Made by a program: the position numbers and the translations under genes | Assembly: GCA_026874595.1 (NCBI GenBank) | Contig: JAPPUL010000073.1 | Location: 1,325,973 to 1,389,972 of the forward strand | DNA from: Sipunculus nudus | Lineage: Eukaryota; Annelida; Sipuncula; Golfingiida; Sipunculidae | Length of the DNA: 64,000 nucleotides | Direction: 5' to 3' | Notes under the pieces: model-generated | What the model was told of the DNA's origin: nothing | Databases searched by the model: none | Seen by the model: only the letters and a program-made list of their open reading frames with translations | Shown here: positions 8,611 to 18,376 of the stretch, in pieces | How the letters are laid out: each line of letters starts with the position of its first letter | Position numbering within the stretch: the stretch's first letter is position 1

Positions 8611-10428
8611 ATGAGTAAAAAGATAGTAATAGTAAACAAAAAGGAAAGAGACGAGGAAGAAGGTGAAGATTCTAATGAACAAGGAACTAGTAAGTCAGAA
8701 GTTGAGAAGGAAGAACGTAAGACATTCAATAAAGAAGAGATGAAGAGCGTTGAGGGAGATGATTTTGAAAAGATGTTTGAGGAGTCGATGTTGTCTTTTG
8801 AGCGAGGACAGATAGTAGAAGGAGTGATAGTGGGTATAGAGGACCGAGGTATTTTCGTAGATGTAGGATATAAGTTAGAAGGAATAATAAAGCAAGAAGA
8901 GTTTATGCAAAAGCCAAAGCTTGGACAGAAGATAAAAGTCAAGGTAATGTTAATAGATGATGAGCATGATAGACTGCTATTAAGCAAGCGGGAAGCGGAT
9001 ATGATAGAAGGGAAGGCATTACTAGCAAAGACGTACGAAGAAGAAACAACAGTGGAGGGGATAATAAAGCGGGAGATAAAAGGAGGCTATAAAGTAGATG
9101 TAAAAGGAGTAGACTGTTTCCTTCCATTATCTCAAGTAGATGTAAAACGAGTTGAAGAGCCTAAAGAGCACGTAGGTAAGACCTATTTATTTCAAATAAG
9201 TAAATACGAGCCAGAGAATAACAATGTGGTATTATCAAGAAAAGCCCATCTAGAAGAAGAGCGAGGGAAGAGGCGGGAAATATTTTTTAATAAAGTAAAA
9301 GAAGGGGAAGCAATAAGCGGGAGAGTAAAGAAGGTAGAAAGCTATGGAATATTTGTAAATTTAGAAGAAGGAATAGACGGATTTGCCCACATAAAAGATC
9401 TATCATGGGGACATATAAAAGATAGCCGTAGCGTGGTAAAAGAAGGAGATGAACATGAATTTAAGATATTAAAGGTAGATCAAGAGAACCAGAAGATAAA
9501 CCTAGGCTTAAAACAGCTTACAGAAGACCCATGGGATGTATATGCAAAAACCCATAAACAAGGTGATGTAGTAACGGGTGAAGTTTTACGAATGGTAAAC
9601 TTTGGAGCATTCATAAATCTTACAGATGGAGTAGATGGCCTTTTGCATATAAAAGAACTATCCTGGACAAAACGAGTTAATCATCCAGAAGAAGTATTAA
9701 AGATAGGAGACATGCTTCAAATAAAGATATTAACACTAGATAAAGAAGAGCGTAGAATCTCCTTAAGCTTGAAAGAAGTCCTAGACAATCCATGGGAGGA
9801 CGTAGAAGAGGAGTATGCAGAGGGTAAGCTAGTGGATGGAGTTGTAAAGAGCATAACGGTGTTTGGAGTATTTATAGAACTTAAGACAGGGCTTCAAGGA
9901 CTATTACATAAAGATAATATAGACTGGACAAAGAAGCAGAGCAATCCAGAAAGTCACAACTTTAAAGAAGGGGACAAATTAACACTTAAAGTATTAAAAA
10001 GTAGTAAAGAGGAGCGAATAATATCACTAGGCTTAAAGCAGCTAGAAGACAATCCCTGGATGTTGTTTAGAAAAGAGCATCCTGAAGGAAGTATAATAAA
10101 AGGGACGGTAGATCGCTTTGGAGATAACGGAGTATATTTGAAGTTGGGAGATGAAGGACTTGAAGGGTTTTTACATAGTGCAGATATGCTAAAGAGGAAA
10201 GAAGAGACGGTAGAAGAAATCTACAAAGAGGGCATGGAGGTAGAAGGAAGTATAAAGCATATAGACGTAAATAGGAATAGGATAAATATAACAGTAAAAG
10301 GCCTTGAAAAGCGTCGAGAAGCAGAGGTGTTAAAAAAATATGTAGTAAAGGATTCAAAGAAAGTAACAGAAGGTGGGGCAACACTCGGAGACTTCATGAA
10401 TCAGGATAAAAAGGACACCGCAGATTAA
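8611..10428 (+). CDS. rpsA: Ribosomal protein S1, six S1 RNA-binding domains
   Basis: Binds mRNA on the 30S subunit and helps initiation on weak ribosome binding sites. After an acidic low-complexity start (residues 1-65) there are six S1 (OB-fold) repeats. Each follows the pattern G-x-x-V-x-G-x-V then a GIFV/GAFI strand, and the third to fifth have the strongest motif (DGFAHIKDLSW, DGLLHIKELSW). The length (605) fits S1. No cytidylate kinase domain is fused. Downstream is the TPR membrane protein. S1 may matter here because many starts in the window have poor Shine-Dalgarno sequences. Confidence 0.95.
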   Translation: MSKKIVIVNKKERDEEEGEDSNEQGTSKSEVEKEERKTFNKEEMKSVEGDDFEKMFEESMLSFERGQIVEGVIVGIEDRGIFVDVGYKLEGIIKQEEFMQKPKLGQKIKVKVMLIDDEHDRLLLSKREADMIEGKALLAKTYEEETTVEGIIKREIKGGYKVDVKGVDCFLPLSQVDVKRVEEPKEHVGKTYLFQISKYEPENNNVVLSRKAHLEEERGKRREIFFNKVKEGEAISGRVKKVESYGIFVNLEEGIDGFAHIKDLSWGHIKDSRSVVKEGDEHEFKILKVDQENQKINLGLKQLTEDPWDVYAKTHKQGDVVTGEVLRMVNFGAFINLTDGVDGLLHIKELSWTKRVNHPEEVLKIGDMLQIKILTLDKEERRISLSLKEVLDNPWEDVEEEYAEGKLVDGVVKSITVFGVFIELKTGLQGLLHKDNIDWTKKQSNPESHNFKEGDKLTLKVLKSSKEERIISLGLKQLEDNPWMLFRKEHPEGSIIKGTVDRFGDNGVYLKLGDEGLEGFLHSADMLKRKEETVEEIYKEGMEVEGSIKHIDVNRNRINITVKGLEKRREAEVLKKYVVKDSKKVTEGGATLGDFMNQDKKDTAD

Positions 10429-10534
10429 AAGCTTCTTCTTAAAGAAAAAAGTTTATAAGAAAAAAGTTTATAGATTAAATCAATAAAACAAAAAGCTAAA
10501 TAAACAAAAAGCTATTAAAGAAGAGGGCAAGAAA

Positions 10535-11602
10535 TTGAAGAAAAGAAAGGGTACAAAAAAGCACACAAACAAGACTAAAGAAGCTAATAACCTTACAGCT
10601 GCAAATCCCAAGAGACAAGAAGAGAAGGTTAAAGAGGAGGTTAAAGAGGAGGTTAAAGAAGGGATAAAAGAAGGGATAAAAGAAGGGATAAAAGAAGAGA
10701 ATAAAAAAGAGAATAAAAAGCAAAAAGATAATAATGCCCTAGAACCAGAAGGACTTGGATTTAGTGATAGTATACAAAAGACAATATACGCACTAATAGG
10801 TTTTATTGAGAAGAACAGAGCTAAGTTCTTGTGGGGAGTTGTAGTACTGCTTTTATTGTTAGGCTCAGTTGGGATATTATCTTATATGGAGGATTTGCAA
10901 AGAGAGGAGATAAGTAATAAATATTACGAAGCAAATCTAGATTTACTAGAAAAGGTTAGAGAGGCAGGAGATGAGGTCGTAGAAGGAGGTAATATAACAG
11001 ATGATGAACTTGCAAAACTAGTTAAGGGTAATAAAGAAGTGCTTGAGGAGTACGGAGATGAGGGGGTAGGCGAGGTATACTTATCTCAATACACGCTAGG
11101 GCTAACATACTACTCAATAGGCGATTATGATAACGCAATATACTATTTTCGCCAAGCATATAAAAATAAAGAAGATTTTTATTTATCCTTCCAAGCCTTA
11201 TTAAACTTAGGACATTCGTTATATAATCGAGGTTATAATTATTATAAGAAAGGGGAGTATAAAAAAGCACAAGAAAGTTATAAAGCGACTTTAAAGACCT
11301 ATAAAGATTTTAATGAAAGATACAAACAAGTCCCATCGTACTTCCTATCTAACAGATATCTTGGATTGTTAGAGGAATCTTTTGCACAATTATATACAAA
11401 GATGGGCAAGAGTAAAAAAGAGATAAAAGAGGCCCTAAAACGAAGCGAGAAACATTATGAAGAATACTTAAAGCAAGCCAAGCACAAGTCAGGGAAATTG
11501 GAAGTAGACTTCATGTCAAATGTATTCTTAAGACGAGGCGTGGAAGAAGATGCAAATCTCTTATTAAGAGGGGTAAAAATAAAGCTTGACAAGTTATCTT
11601 AA
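10535..11602 (+). CDS. TPR-containing single-pass membrane protein
   Basis: The protein has 355 residues. Residues 1-70 are highly charged and contain 12-bp repeats coding for KEEV and KEGI units. A single membrane helix (about residues 100-120, FLWGVVVLLLLLGSVGILSY) follows. The C-terminal part has tetratricopeptide-like helices such as AIYYFRQAYKN and EYKKAQESYKATLK. Layout (cytoplasmic tail, one helix, outer TPR domain) resembles YfgM-like proteins that assist envelope protein folding, but this is only an analogy. The start is TTG with AAGAGGG upstream. It lies 106 bp after rpsA on the same strand and is probably co-transcribed. Confidence 0.85.
   Translation: MKKRKGTKKHTNKTKEANNLTAANPKRQEEKVKEEVKEEVKEGIKEGIKEGIKEENKKENKKQKDNNALEPEGLGFSDSIQKTIYALIGFIEKNRAKFLWGVVVLLLLLGSVGILSYMEDLQREEISNKYYEANLDLLEKVREAGDEVVEGGNITDDELAKLVKGNKEVLEEYGDEGVGEVYLSQYTLGLTYYSIGDYDNAIYYFRQAYKNKEDFYLSFQALLNLGHSLYNRGYNYYKKGEYKKAQESYKATLKTYKDFNERYKQVPSYFLSNRYLGLLEESFAQLYTKMGKSKKEIKEALKRSEKHYEEYLKQAKHKSGKLEVDFMSNVFLRRGVEEDANLLLRGVKIKLDKLS
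10628..10694. repeat. In-frame 12-bp coding repeats
   Basis: Three copies of gttaaagaggag are followed by three of gggataaaagaa. Both are 12-bp units that add four charged residues per copy and keep the frame of the TPR protein. Confidence 0.85.
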
Positions 11603-11618
11603 GAGGGATAGTAGGATA

Positions 11619-11663
11619 GGGGATAGCAGAAAGGGGGATAGTAGAAAGGGGGATAGTAGAAAA
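11619..11663. repeat. 15-bp tandem repeat, three copies
   Basis: The unit ggggatagtagaaag is repeated after the TPR gene, with one C/T difference in the first copy. It is non-coding. Confidence 0.75.
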
Positions 11664-11746
11664 AGGATAAAGGGTAAGGGTAGTAAGTAAGATGAGAGCA
11701 GGAGCAGTATTTTTACTATGACGAAGAGTAATAACCTTAAATAACT

Positions 11747-12385
11747 ATGAAAGTTAAATCCCACGCTAAAATAACAAAAATACTAAGCTTTTTACTAAAA
11801 GCTACAATTGTCTTTTGGGCTACTGTTATACTTGTTGAGCTTTACGTCTTATATTACTATTTAACTATGCCTGCAGATCCAAAGCTTTTTGAATTTCCTG
11901 ATATGCCTGATATAATGGATGCAATAGTTTCTATTATTTTACTTGCTTTCGTAGTTATTCTATTAGTTACTACTATTACTTTTCTTATGTGGGTTTATAG
12001 GAGTAATAAGAACCTTCGTATATTGTCCGGTGAGCCTATGAAATATAGTTCCGCATGGTCTTTTTGGGCTTTTATTATTCCGATTGTTAATTTATTTGCA
12101 CCATATAGGGTCATAAAAGAGATATGGGATGTGAGCCACAAAATGAAAGGTCATTCTATAATTACTCTTTGGTGGTCTACTTTTCTTTTAAGTGATCTTG
12201 TATTAGTACTATTTAGTCTTCTTCCTGAGCAGAGCGTTTATGGTGAGCTTGTTGAAAGTATCACTACGTCGGCACTTTTTCTAGTGGTAAATATCTTGAC
12301 ATTAGATATAGTTACAAAAGTAGGAAAAGCATATTCAAGAAACATACTAGAAGATAACTACTCTCTTAAAGAAATTAAATATTGA
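11747..12385 (+). CDS. DUF4328-family membrane protein
   Basis: This 212-residue protein has four or five predicted membrane helices. The family signature is visible: WVYRSNKNLR, then a Trp-rich WSFWAFIIPIVNLFAPYRVIKEIWD, and a later ITLWWSTFLL. The function of DUF4328 proteins is unknown. Codon use differs from the preceding genes: it favours T-ending codons (att, ctt, ttt) rather than ata, suggesting a different origin or expression class. It is followed after 82 bp by a convergent SDR gene. Confidence 0.8.
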   Translation: MKVKSHAKITKILSFLLKATIVFWATVILVELYVLYYYLTMPADPKLFEFPDMPDIMDAIVSIILLAFVVILLVTTITFLMWVYRSNKNLRILSGEPMKYSSAWSFWAFIIPIVNLFAPYRVIKEIWDVSHKMKGHSIITLWWSTFLLSDLVLVLFSLLPEQSVYGELVESITTSALFLVVNILTLDIVTKVGKAYSRNILEDNYSLKEIKY

Positions 12386-12467
12386 GTATATCAACTAGGA
12401 AACATAATCGTTCTCCTGATTAATCACTTCATAAAAATAATACTATAGCTACATTAAAAGTTAGTAT

Positions 12468-13076
12468 TTAGACAAGCCCTTTAACGACAAAAGTTTCTCC
12501 CGTTCGTTTGCCACCAATACTCTTTAGAAAACCCAGAGCAGCTTTAGAAGCCGGAACAGGGTCAAAGCCTAGAAATGCAGCGCCAAAAGATTCTACAGAC
12601 TCCGTTAACAAAGTTGGACTGACAGCATTAATACGGACTCCTCTAGGCATTTCAAGTGCGGCAGATGCCACAAAACCCTCAAGAGCTCTATTGACCATCG
12701 TGGCCGCTGTGCCATAGGGAATAGGATCCTCACTAAGAACTCCTGTCGTCAATGTAAAAGAACCATTATCAGCAATATGATTTAGCCCTTCAAGAACTAA
12801 ATTGACTTGCCCCATTAATTTATTATTGATGCCAAGCATCCATTGTTCCTGAGTCATTCCTTCCAAAGCTCCAAAGTGTACTGCACCAGTAGCCGAAACC
12901 AGTGCATCAAAACTGCCAATTTGCTCATAAAGATTCCCAATCGAACCCAAATCCGTAATGTCTACAGTATAATCTCCACTCCGATATCCAACTTCAATAA
13001 CATCATGCTCGGCTTTTAATACCTTTGTTACTCCACCTCCAAGTACTCCCGTTGCACCAATTACTATAATTTTCAT
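12468..13076 (-). CDS. Short-chain dehydrogenase-like protein, likely acquired
   Basis: Starting at the ATG at 13076, the protein has 202 residues and begins MKIIVIGATGVLGGG, an NAD(P)-binding Rossmann turn. It continues with VDITDLGS, ALVSATGAVHFGAL and PRGVRINAVSPTLL, all typical of a compact SDR subfamily. The classical YxxxK catalytic pair is missing: the equivalent stretch reads YGTAATMVNRAL, as in relatives I recall. A longer frame starting upstream would overlap hisD and add a non-homologous tail. The gene is visibly richer in G+C than its neighbours, which suggests horizontal transfer. The substrate is unknown. Confidence 0.85.
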   Translation of the reverse strand: MKIIVIGATGVLGGGVTKVLKAEHDVIEVGYRSGDYTVDITDLGSIGNLYEQIGSFDALVSATGAVHFGALEGMTQEQWMLGINNKLMGQVNLVLEGLNHIADNGSFTLTTGVLSEDPIPYGTAATMVNRALEGFVASAALEMPRGVRINAVSPTLLTESVESFGAAFLGFDPVPASKAALGFLKSIGGKRTGETFVVKGLV

Positions 13077-13125
13077 CTTACCACTCAAAAAGAAATGTTT
13101 ATATAAAGAAATGTTTATATAATTA

Positions 13126-14424
13126 TTATTTAGTAGTAGTATTATCACACCTTATCCGTATACTATTTGCATGCTCAAAAAATCCTTCATATTCTGCAAA
13201 ACGAATAATCTTATCTTTATTCTTCTCAAGCAATTCTTTACTATAACAGGTTATTGATGTCCGCTTTTGAAAATCGTAAACACCAAGTGGTGAAAAGAAT
13301 TTTGCAGTCCCCCCAGTAGGCAGACTATGATTAGTCCCTGCAAAATAGTCCCCAATAGGCTCAGGTGTATTAGCTCCCATAAAAATAGAACCAACATTTT
13401 TAATGTATTTAGCAATATCTGCTATATTTATATCCATCAGTATCCCAAGATGCTCAGGGGCGTATTCATTTATAATGTCAAATGCTTCCCTCAAAGATGA
13501 ATAAATAGCTATAACTCCATTGTCTTCTAAAGCCCGTTCTAAGGTATATTTTCGCTTAGACGCTTTTACTTTCTTTTTAGCAAAGCTAATAACTTCATGA
13601 GCCATCTTCTCATTCGGTACAAGCAATATCGATGATGAGTCTTCAGAATGTTCACTCTGTGAAAAAAGATCATACGTAATATAATCTATAGGGGAGTTCT
13701 CATCCGCTAGTATCATAATCTCTGACGGACCCGCTATCATATCTATATCCACATGCCCGTATACAAGCTTTTTAGCAATAGATACAAATAAATTCCCAGG
13801 ACCAACTATCTTATATACCTTCTTAACAGATTTAGTCCCATAAGTTAAAGCAGCAATCGCACCCGCTCCCCCTATCTTATAAAACTCCTTAACACCGCAA
13901 AGAGATCCTGCATATAATATCGCAGGATCAAGATGTCCACGTATCGGTGTCGGGGGGGTTGTTATATATATTTCTGGTACTCCCGCTATCTGCGCAGGAA
14001 TACAGTTCATAAGCACTGTAGATGGATAAGTCCCTTTACCCCCAGGTACGTAAGCTCCTATCTTCTCTATCGGTGATATAAGTTGACCAAGATATGCTCC
14101 ATCTTTTGAAAAGGACCAGTTGTGTTGGAGTTCCTTCGAGTGAAAAGTATATATATTCTCATAGGCCTCATCTATTATCTCTTTCATATCAAGTGCAAGC
14201 GATTTAATCCCTTGCTCTTTCTCTTCTTCACTACATCTAATCGAAAAGTTTTTTATATCTTCTATCTCATCAAATGACTGCGCATATTGGAGTAAAGCAG
14301 CATCCCCCTTATTAATAACGTTTTGAATGATTTGATATACCGGCTCTTGGATGCTTAAATAGTTTTTTATCCCTCTGTCTTTAAGCTTTTTTACATAATC
14401 TTTCCCTGAATAAATCTTAAGCAT
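13126..14424 (-). CDS. hisD: Histidinol dehydrogenase
   Basis: Catalyses the last two oxidation steps of histidine synthesis, a zinc- and NAD-dependent reaction. The 432-residue protein contains [26 protein letters not shown], the SQSEHSEDS segment with the zinc-ligand Gln/His pair, PEHLGI with the catalytic Glu-His, and [14 protein letters not shown]. The length is typical. No other his gene is in the window, so hisD is detached from any his operon. The GC-richer SDR gene follows on the same strand. Confidence 0.96.
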   Translation of the reverse strand: MLKIYSGKDYVKKLKDRGIKNYLSIQEPVYQIIQNVINKGDAALLQYAQSFDEIEDIKNFSIRCSEEEKEQGIKSLALDMKEIIDEAYENIYTFHSKELQHNWSFSKDGAYLGQLISPIEKIGAYVPGGKGTYPSTVLMNCIPAQIAGVPEIYITTPPTPIRGHLDPAILYAGSLCGVKEFYKIGGAGAIAALTYGTKSVKKVYKIVGPGNLFVSIAKKLVYGHVDIDMIAGPSEIMILADENSPIDYITYDLFSQSEHSEDSSSILLVPNEKMAHEVISFAKKKVKASKRKYTLERALEDNGVIAIYSSLREAFDIINEYAPEHLGILMDINIADIAKYIKNVGSIFMGANTPEPIGDYFAGTNHSLPTGGTAKFFSPLGVYDFQKRTSITCYSKELLEKNKDKIIRFAEYEGFFEHANSIRIRCDNTTTK

Positions 14425-14611
14425 ATCTTAAACTATCTTCTGATTATAAAATATATATATCTAAAAATATCAAGCAAAGTAAGTATTTTTTTGATTAATT
14501 GTCAAGGAAATATACATAATATATTTTATTATTATTCTAACTACTCTAATTTTAGACATGACCCTATAAAAAGAGAGTTTATCAGAATTTTAAATGCCTT
14601 AGGAAATTTCA

Positions 14612-15427
14612 ATGAAAATAAATTATAAAAAAGTAAATTATAAAAAAATAACCAAATATATTATCACCTTATTAGCATTCCATCTATTCGCTATAGACGG
14701 ATATCCTCAATATTATATAAAGTATTATGATGCAAAGACCTCCCTTACTAAGTATAATGGATTAAAACTCTTTCAAAATGAGCTTACTAATATTACTGAT
14801 TATATATATTCTCAGAAAGATTATTATATTGCTTACTATGACGCAGAAAAACGCCTTAGAAAATACAAATATATAGATAATGGAAATGTTGTACATGAAG
14901 AGGTCTTGCTTTATCAAGAAAACCAAATTAAGGCCCTTAAAACATACATTCAAAAACAACTAAAAAGAATTACTATCTTTTATAAGAATAAACTTGTTGT
15001 TAAAAAATACAATCCCATAACAAAGACTTATATTAAAATCTTCTATCGAAATAAAGACAAAAAAATAAAACGTGTTGAGAATTATTACAAAGACAAGAAA
15101 CTCAAAAATTATACCGTCTTTTCATACTCAAAGCAAAATAAAAAAATTAAGGTCGCATATTATTCCCCATCCAATATCCTCTTGCAATTCATAAAATATC
15201 AATACAATAAAAAAGGACTCAAAATAATCAAAACCAGGTACAATAACAAAAAGCAAGTAATAGGAAAAACAAGATATAAATATAATGAGCAGGATAAATT
15301 AAAAGAGGCAAGACGATTTGACTATAACAATAACCTCCTTGGATATATTACATATGAGTACTTTCAAAGCGGTAAAATAAGATATAAACTATACTATGAC
15401 CCACAAGGAAGACTTATTCCACGTTAA
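14612..15427 (+). CDS. Exported repeat protein, MORN/YwqK-like
   Basis: This 271-residue protein has a signal peptide (Lys-rich start, hydrophobic stretch at residues 15-32). About nine degenerate repeats of 20-25 residues follow, rich in Tyr, Lys and Asn, with a recurring Y-x-Y-x-x-x-G/N-K-x-x-x pattern; the last reads GYITYEYFQSGKIRYKLYYD. This resembles MORN-variant or YD-type repeat proteins of the envelope. Function is unknown and no catalytic motif is seen. It runs convergent to the STAS gene with a 4-bp overlap of the ends. A second exported Tyr/Lys/Asn-rich protein at 57.3 kb has a similar style. Confidence 0.75.
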   Translation: MKINYKKVNYKKITKYIITLLAFHLFAIDGYPQYYIKYYDAKTSLTKYNGLKLFQNELTNITDYIYSQKDYYIAYYDAEKRLRKYKYIDNGNVVHEEVLLYQENQIKALKTYIQKQLKRITIFYKNKLVVKKYNPITKTYIKIFYRNKDKKIKRVENYYKDKKLKNYTVFSYSKQNKKIKVAYYSPSNILLQFIKYQYNKKGLKIIKTRYNNKKQVIGKTRYKYNEQDKLKEARRFDYNNNLLGYITYEYFQSGKIRYKLYYDPQGRLIPR

Positions 15428-15774
15428 TCCCAGTTAGCAAGCGCTTCTTCTTTGTCTTTAAATATTGAAAATGCCATGTCTAACTTGCTAAATTCAAACA
15501 TCTTTTGTACATTGCCGTGTAATCCTGAAAGCTTTAACTTACCATTATGTTTTTTCAAATAAGCAAGACTTGATACAAGTACTCCTATCCCAGAACTGTC
15601 AATATAATTAACTTTAGACAAATTAATTAATATATTATGGTACGCCTGCCCAATCTTTGCCTTTACTGTCGTTCTTAGCTCATTGGCACTCTCTAATGCC
15701 AATTCACCCGATGGCTCAATTATTACTATGCCTTCTTTATTCTCACGCGTTTGTAGCTCAGTTTTTATTTCCAT
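15424..15774 (-). CDS. Anti-sigma factor antagonist (STAS domain)
   Basis: This single STAS domain of 116 residues resembles SpoIIAA/RsbV. Residues 59-62 (DSSG) hold the serine that partner-switching kinases phosphorylate in the family. In such systems the unphosphorylated protein binds an anti-sigma kinase and frees the sigma factor or another target. No kinase, phosphatase or sigma factor gene is adjacent, so the partner must be elsewhere. Complete at both ends. Confidence 0.92.
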   Translation of the reverse strand: MEIKTELQTRENKEGIVIIEPSGELALESANELRTTVKAKIGQAYHNILINLSKVNYIDSSGIGVLVSSLAYLKKHNGKLKLSGLHGNVQKMFEFSKLDMAFSIFKDKEEALANWD

Positions 15775-15909
15775 AGCCTACCTACTTTCTCATTTATTTA
15801 GATAATTAATGATACTTTCGATTTAAACACTTAAAACTATATTTTCAATTCTACAATTATCTCTTCTAATCTATTCTAGAATCACTCCCATACAGTTTTT
15901 ATATGATGT

Positions 15910-16770
15910 TTAGACGTTTTTTAGATTTTTGTTTTCTTTTGCATGCCTTTGCAGTTCTTTAATTATTAAAGATATAACACTATCAGGTGTTGATGTCCCT
16001 GTCACTATCCCAACTTTCCCTACCCCTCTAAAGTTTATTTTATCAAGCTCTTTTGCATCATTTATTTGTATTGTATTTTTATTAATATCTTTTGCAATCT
16101 CATATAGCTTTTTAGAATTTGAACTATTCCCTGCTCCTATTATTATCATAAGATCAACAATTGCTGATATTCTTCTTGCCTCTTTTTGCCTTGTTTTTGT
16201 TACCCCACAAATAGTTGTATGGATTTTTAGTTCTTGAGCATACTTTGTAATCTCAGGCAAAAGCTCCCGTGTATCATCAATTGTTATAGTACTTTGAAAG
16301 ACTATCCCTATCTTTTTATGCTTTGTAAGTTTCTCAAGATCTTCAAGAGTTTGTACTACAAGCGAATGTCCACTAACATATCCTTCAATACCAAGCACTT
16401 CAGGATGATTCTTTTTACCAAGTATTACAACAAAATAGCCATCTTCTACCAAATCTTTTGCAAGTTCCTGAGTCTTCTTCACAAAAGGACAAGTCGCATC
16501 CAGTATATCTACATTTTCCTCTTTAAAAGATTTCATGACCTTCGGAGAAACACCATGCGCTCGTATAGCAAGATTTGAAGCCTTTAAATCTTCTAAATCC
16601 TCTATATTGTATATCGAATGCTCATCCTCAAGCTCTTTTATTGCAAGTGGATTATGTATTATAGGACCCCAAGTTTGAACACTATTTGTTCTAGAGGCCT
16701 CAATAACAAGATCAACTGCATCACGAACCCCATAACAGTACCCCATTTCTCTAGATAATACTATTTCCAT
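15910..16770 (-). CDS. ispH: 4-hydroxy-3-methylbut-2-enyl diphosphate reductase
   Basis: Last enzyme of the MEP isoprenoid pathway, making IPP and DMAPP with an iron-sulfur cluster. The three cluster cysteines are present at about residues 12 (MGYCYGV), 94 (DATCPFV) and 188 (TTICGVT). The substrate-binding histidines lie in GPIIHN and KNHPEV. GTSTPD near the C-terminus completes the pattern. The length (286) is normal and no S1 domain is fused. The 2Fe-2S ferredoxin gene lies 30 bp upstream on the same strand and may be co-transcribed, possibly as an electron carrier. Confidence 0.95.
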   Translation of the reverse strand: MEIVLSREMGYCYGVRDAVDLVIEASRTNSVQTWGPIIHNPLAIKELEDEHSIYNIEDLEDLKASNLAIRAHGVSPKVMKSFKEENVDILDATCPFVKKTQELAKDLVEDGYFVVILGKKNHPEVLGIEGYVSGHSLVVQTLEDLEKLTKHKKIGIVFQSTITIDDTRELLPEITKYAQELKIHTTICGVTKTRQKEARRISAIVDLMIIIGAGNSSNSKKLYEIAKDINKNTIQINDAKELDKINFRGVGKVGIVTGTSTPDSVISLIIKELQRHAKENKNLKNV

Positions 16771-16800
16771 TCAAAAACCCCGTATCCTGATCACTTTTAT

Positions 16801-17133
16801 TTAGTACATTGGATATGTATAGGTAAGCCTCTCAACCGGATTCCCATTCTCCAAATGACTTTCAACTATTTCTTCGATATCTTCCTCTTTTATATTTGAG
16901 TACCATACACCCTCAGGATATACTACAAATATTGGACCATCTGAACAAGGACCAAGACAACCTGCCGGAGTTACCAAAACTTTGCCCAGAAGATTCCTTT
17001 TATCCATCTCTTCTATAAGGCGTGCATATAGCTTATGCGACCCAGAACCCCCACATGACTCTTTTACCGCAGGTGGACGCTGGTTTGTACACACAAAGCA
17101 ATGTCTTCTTATTTCTCTCATAACATTCACCAA
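16801..17133 (-). CDS. Thioredoxin-like [2Fe-2S] ferredoxin
   Basis: The protein has 110 residues with the thioredoxin-like ferredoxin pattern: CFVC at residues 12-15, a cysteine at 27 in ESCGGSGS, then AGCLGPC (cysteines 59 and 63) and the typical VYPEGVWY. Such proteins carry one 2Fe-2S cluster and transfer electrons. Start may be the Met at position 1 or the Met at 5. It lies directly upstream of ispH, whose enzyme needs a reductant; the pairing is suggestive but unproven. Confidence 0.88.
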   Translation of the reverse strand: MVNVMREIRRHCFVCTNQRPPAVKESCGGSGSHKLYARLIEEMDKRNLLGKVLVTPAGCLGPCSDGPIFVVYPEGVWYSNIKEEDIEEIVESHLENGNPVERLTYTYPMY

Positions 17134-17656
17134 ATATTTTAATTTATTTTTCTTTACTCTGCTTTCTTTTTGTTTAACTTCTCAATAGATAAACATCAAA
17201 CGTTTTTTTATCTGTAAAAAAAACTTATCTGTAAAAGACTCTTTATTCTATAGTCAATTAAATATGTTCTTAAATAACTAAAAAGTCAAATACTAAAAAA
17301 AACTCAAAAGATTAGCAATTAAACACTAGTTTTTAAACCCTCTAAGTACCTAAACACCTTTATAAAATTCTCTATAAGCCTAAATAATTAGTATATAAAG
17401 CATAATCTTACAATATTCTTAACAGCTCTATTCAAACATGTATAAATTTATTATAATATAGTACATTCAAAATGATTTGTGTGCTAACCTATAAGCACAA
17501 ACAAAATAATTAATACTTTATATTATTGATTGACTCGCTAAAAGTAGGATAGCCTGTTGTTTTTGCAAGGATGTACTCCTGTCAAAAATAGTCTATATCA
17601 TGTAGGGCAGATTAATAATTTAAAGGTTTTAAATTTAAATAGATATTTGGAGGTAG
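17134..17656. other. 523-bp gene-free spacer between divergent ferredoxin and peroxiredoxin genes
   Basis: I see no open frame with coding character. The stretch is very AT-rich with scattered TATAAT-like hexamers. An imperfect hairpin lies at about 17477-17503 (TTTG-TG bulge-TGCT pairing with AGCACAAA), without a T run. A GGAGG ribosome binding site for the peroxiredoxin closes the region. Both promoters must lie here but I cannot assign them with confidence. Confidence 0.6.
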
Positions 17657-18256
17657 ATGATGGCAGTTCTTGTAACACAACCTGCACCTAACTTTAAAGG
17701 ACAGGCAGTAATGCCCGATAATTCATTTAAGGAAATTTCCCTTGCTGACTATAAAGATAAGTATTTAGTACTTTTCTTCTATCCGCTTGACTTCACATTT
17801 GTGTGCCCATCTGAAATTATAGCATTTGGACACAGACTTGATGAGTTTAAAAATCGTGATGTTGAAGTTGTTGGCGTTTCGGTCGATTCGCATTTTAGCC
17901 ACTGGGCATGGAGAAATACTCCTGTTGAAAATGGTGGAATAGGACAAATAAGATATCCTCTTATAGCCGACATAACAAAACAAATTGCACGAGATTATGA
18001 TGTTTTAATTAACGGCTCTGTCGCTCTTAGAGGAACTTTCCTTATCGACAAAGAAGGTATAGTACGACATCAGGTTGTTAACGACCTTGGCATAGGACGA
18101 AATATTGACGAAACACTACGAATTATTGATGCCCTTCAGTACACTGAAAAGCATGGTGAAGTGTGTCCTGCTGGATGGAGTAAAGGAGATGAGGGAATGA
18201 AAGCAAGTACAGAAGGCGTTGCTGAGTACTTGGCTAAAAACTCATCTAAACTCTAA
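17657..18256 (+). CDS. Typical 2-Cys peroxiredoxin (AhpC/Prx1 family)
   Basis: Reduces hydrogen peroxide and organic peroxides. The peroxidatic cysteine is residue 50 in FYPLDFTFVCPSEI, and the resolving cysteine is residue 170 in GEVCPAGW, so this is a typical dimeric 2-Cys enzyme with the C-terminal YL-containing arm. The length (199) is normal. GGAGG precedes the start. It is monocistronic and ends at a stem-loop terminator shared with ribH. Its reductant partner is not encoded nearby. Confidence 0.95.
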   Translation: MMAVLVTQPAPNFKGQAVMPDNSFKEISLADYKDKYLVLFFYPLDFTFVCPSEIIAFGHRLDEFKNRDVEVVGVSVDSHFSHWAWRNTPVENGGIGQIRYPLIADITKQIARDYDVLINGSVALRGTFLIDKEGIVRHQVVNDLGIGRNIDETLRIIDALQYTEKHGEVCPAGWSKGDEGMKASTEGVAEYLAKNSSKL

Positions 18257-18306
18257 AATAAAACTTTAATTAAAATAAGTTTTCTAGATTAGATTCTCGG
18301 TCTACT

Positions 18307-18348
18307 AATAAGGGCTTTTATATATACGAATATACGAAAGCCCTTATT
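18307..18348. terminator. Bidirectional stem-loop terminator
   Basis: A perfect 12-bp inverted repeat (AATAAGGGCTTT and its complement) is separated by an 18-base loop and lies between the convergent peroxiredoxin and ribH genes. The A-rich flank on the right supplies a T run for the minus-strand ribH transcript. Confidence 0.85.
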
Positions 18349-18376
18349 AAACTAAAAAAAACACTTGCTTTCTAAA

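Noticed and set aside
8445-8987. 180-codon Ser/Phe-rich frame on the minus strand
   Set aside because: It lies over the rpsA start and spacer on the opposite strand, and its composition mirrors the charged S1 N-terminus.
17477-17503. Hairpin in the ferredoxin-peroxiredoxin spacer as a riboswitch or terminator
   Set aside because: The stem has a bulge, lacks a T run, and matches no riboswitch pattern I know.
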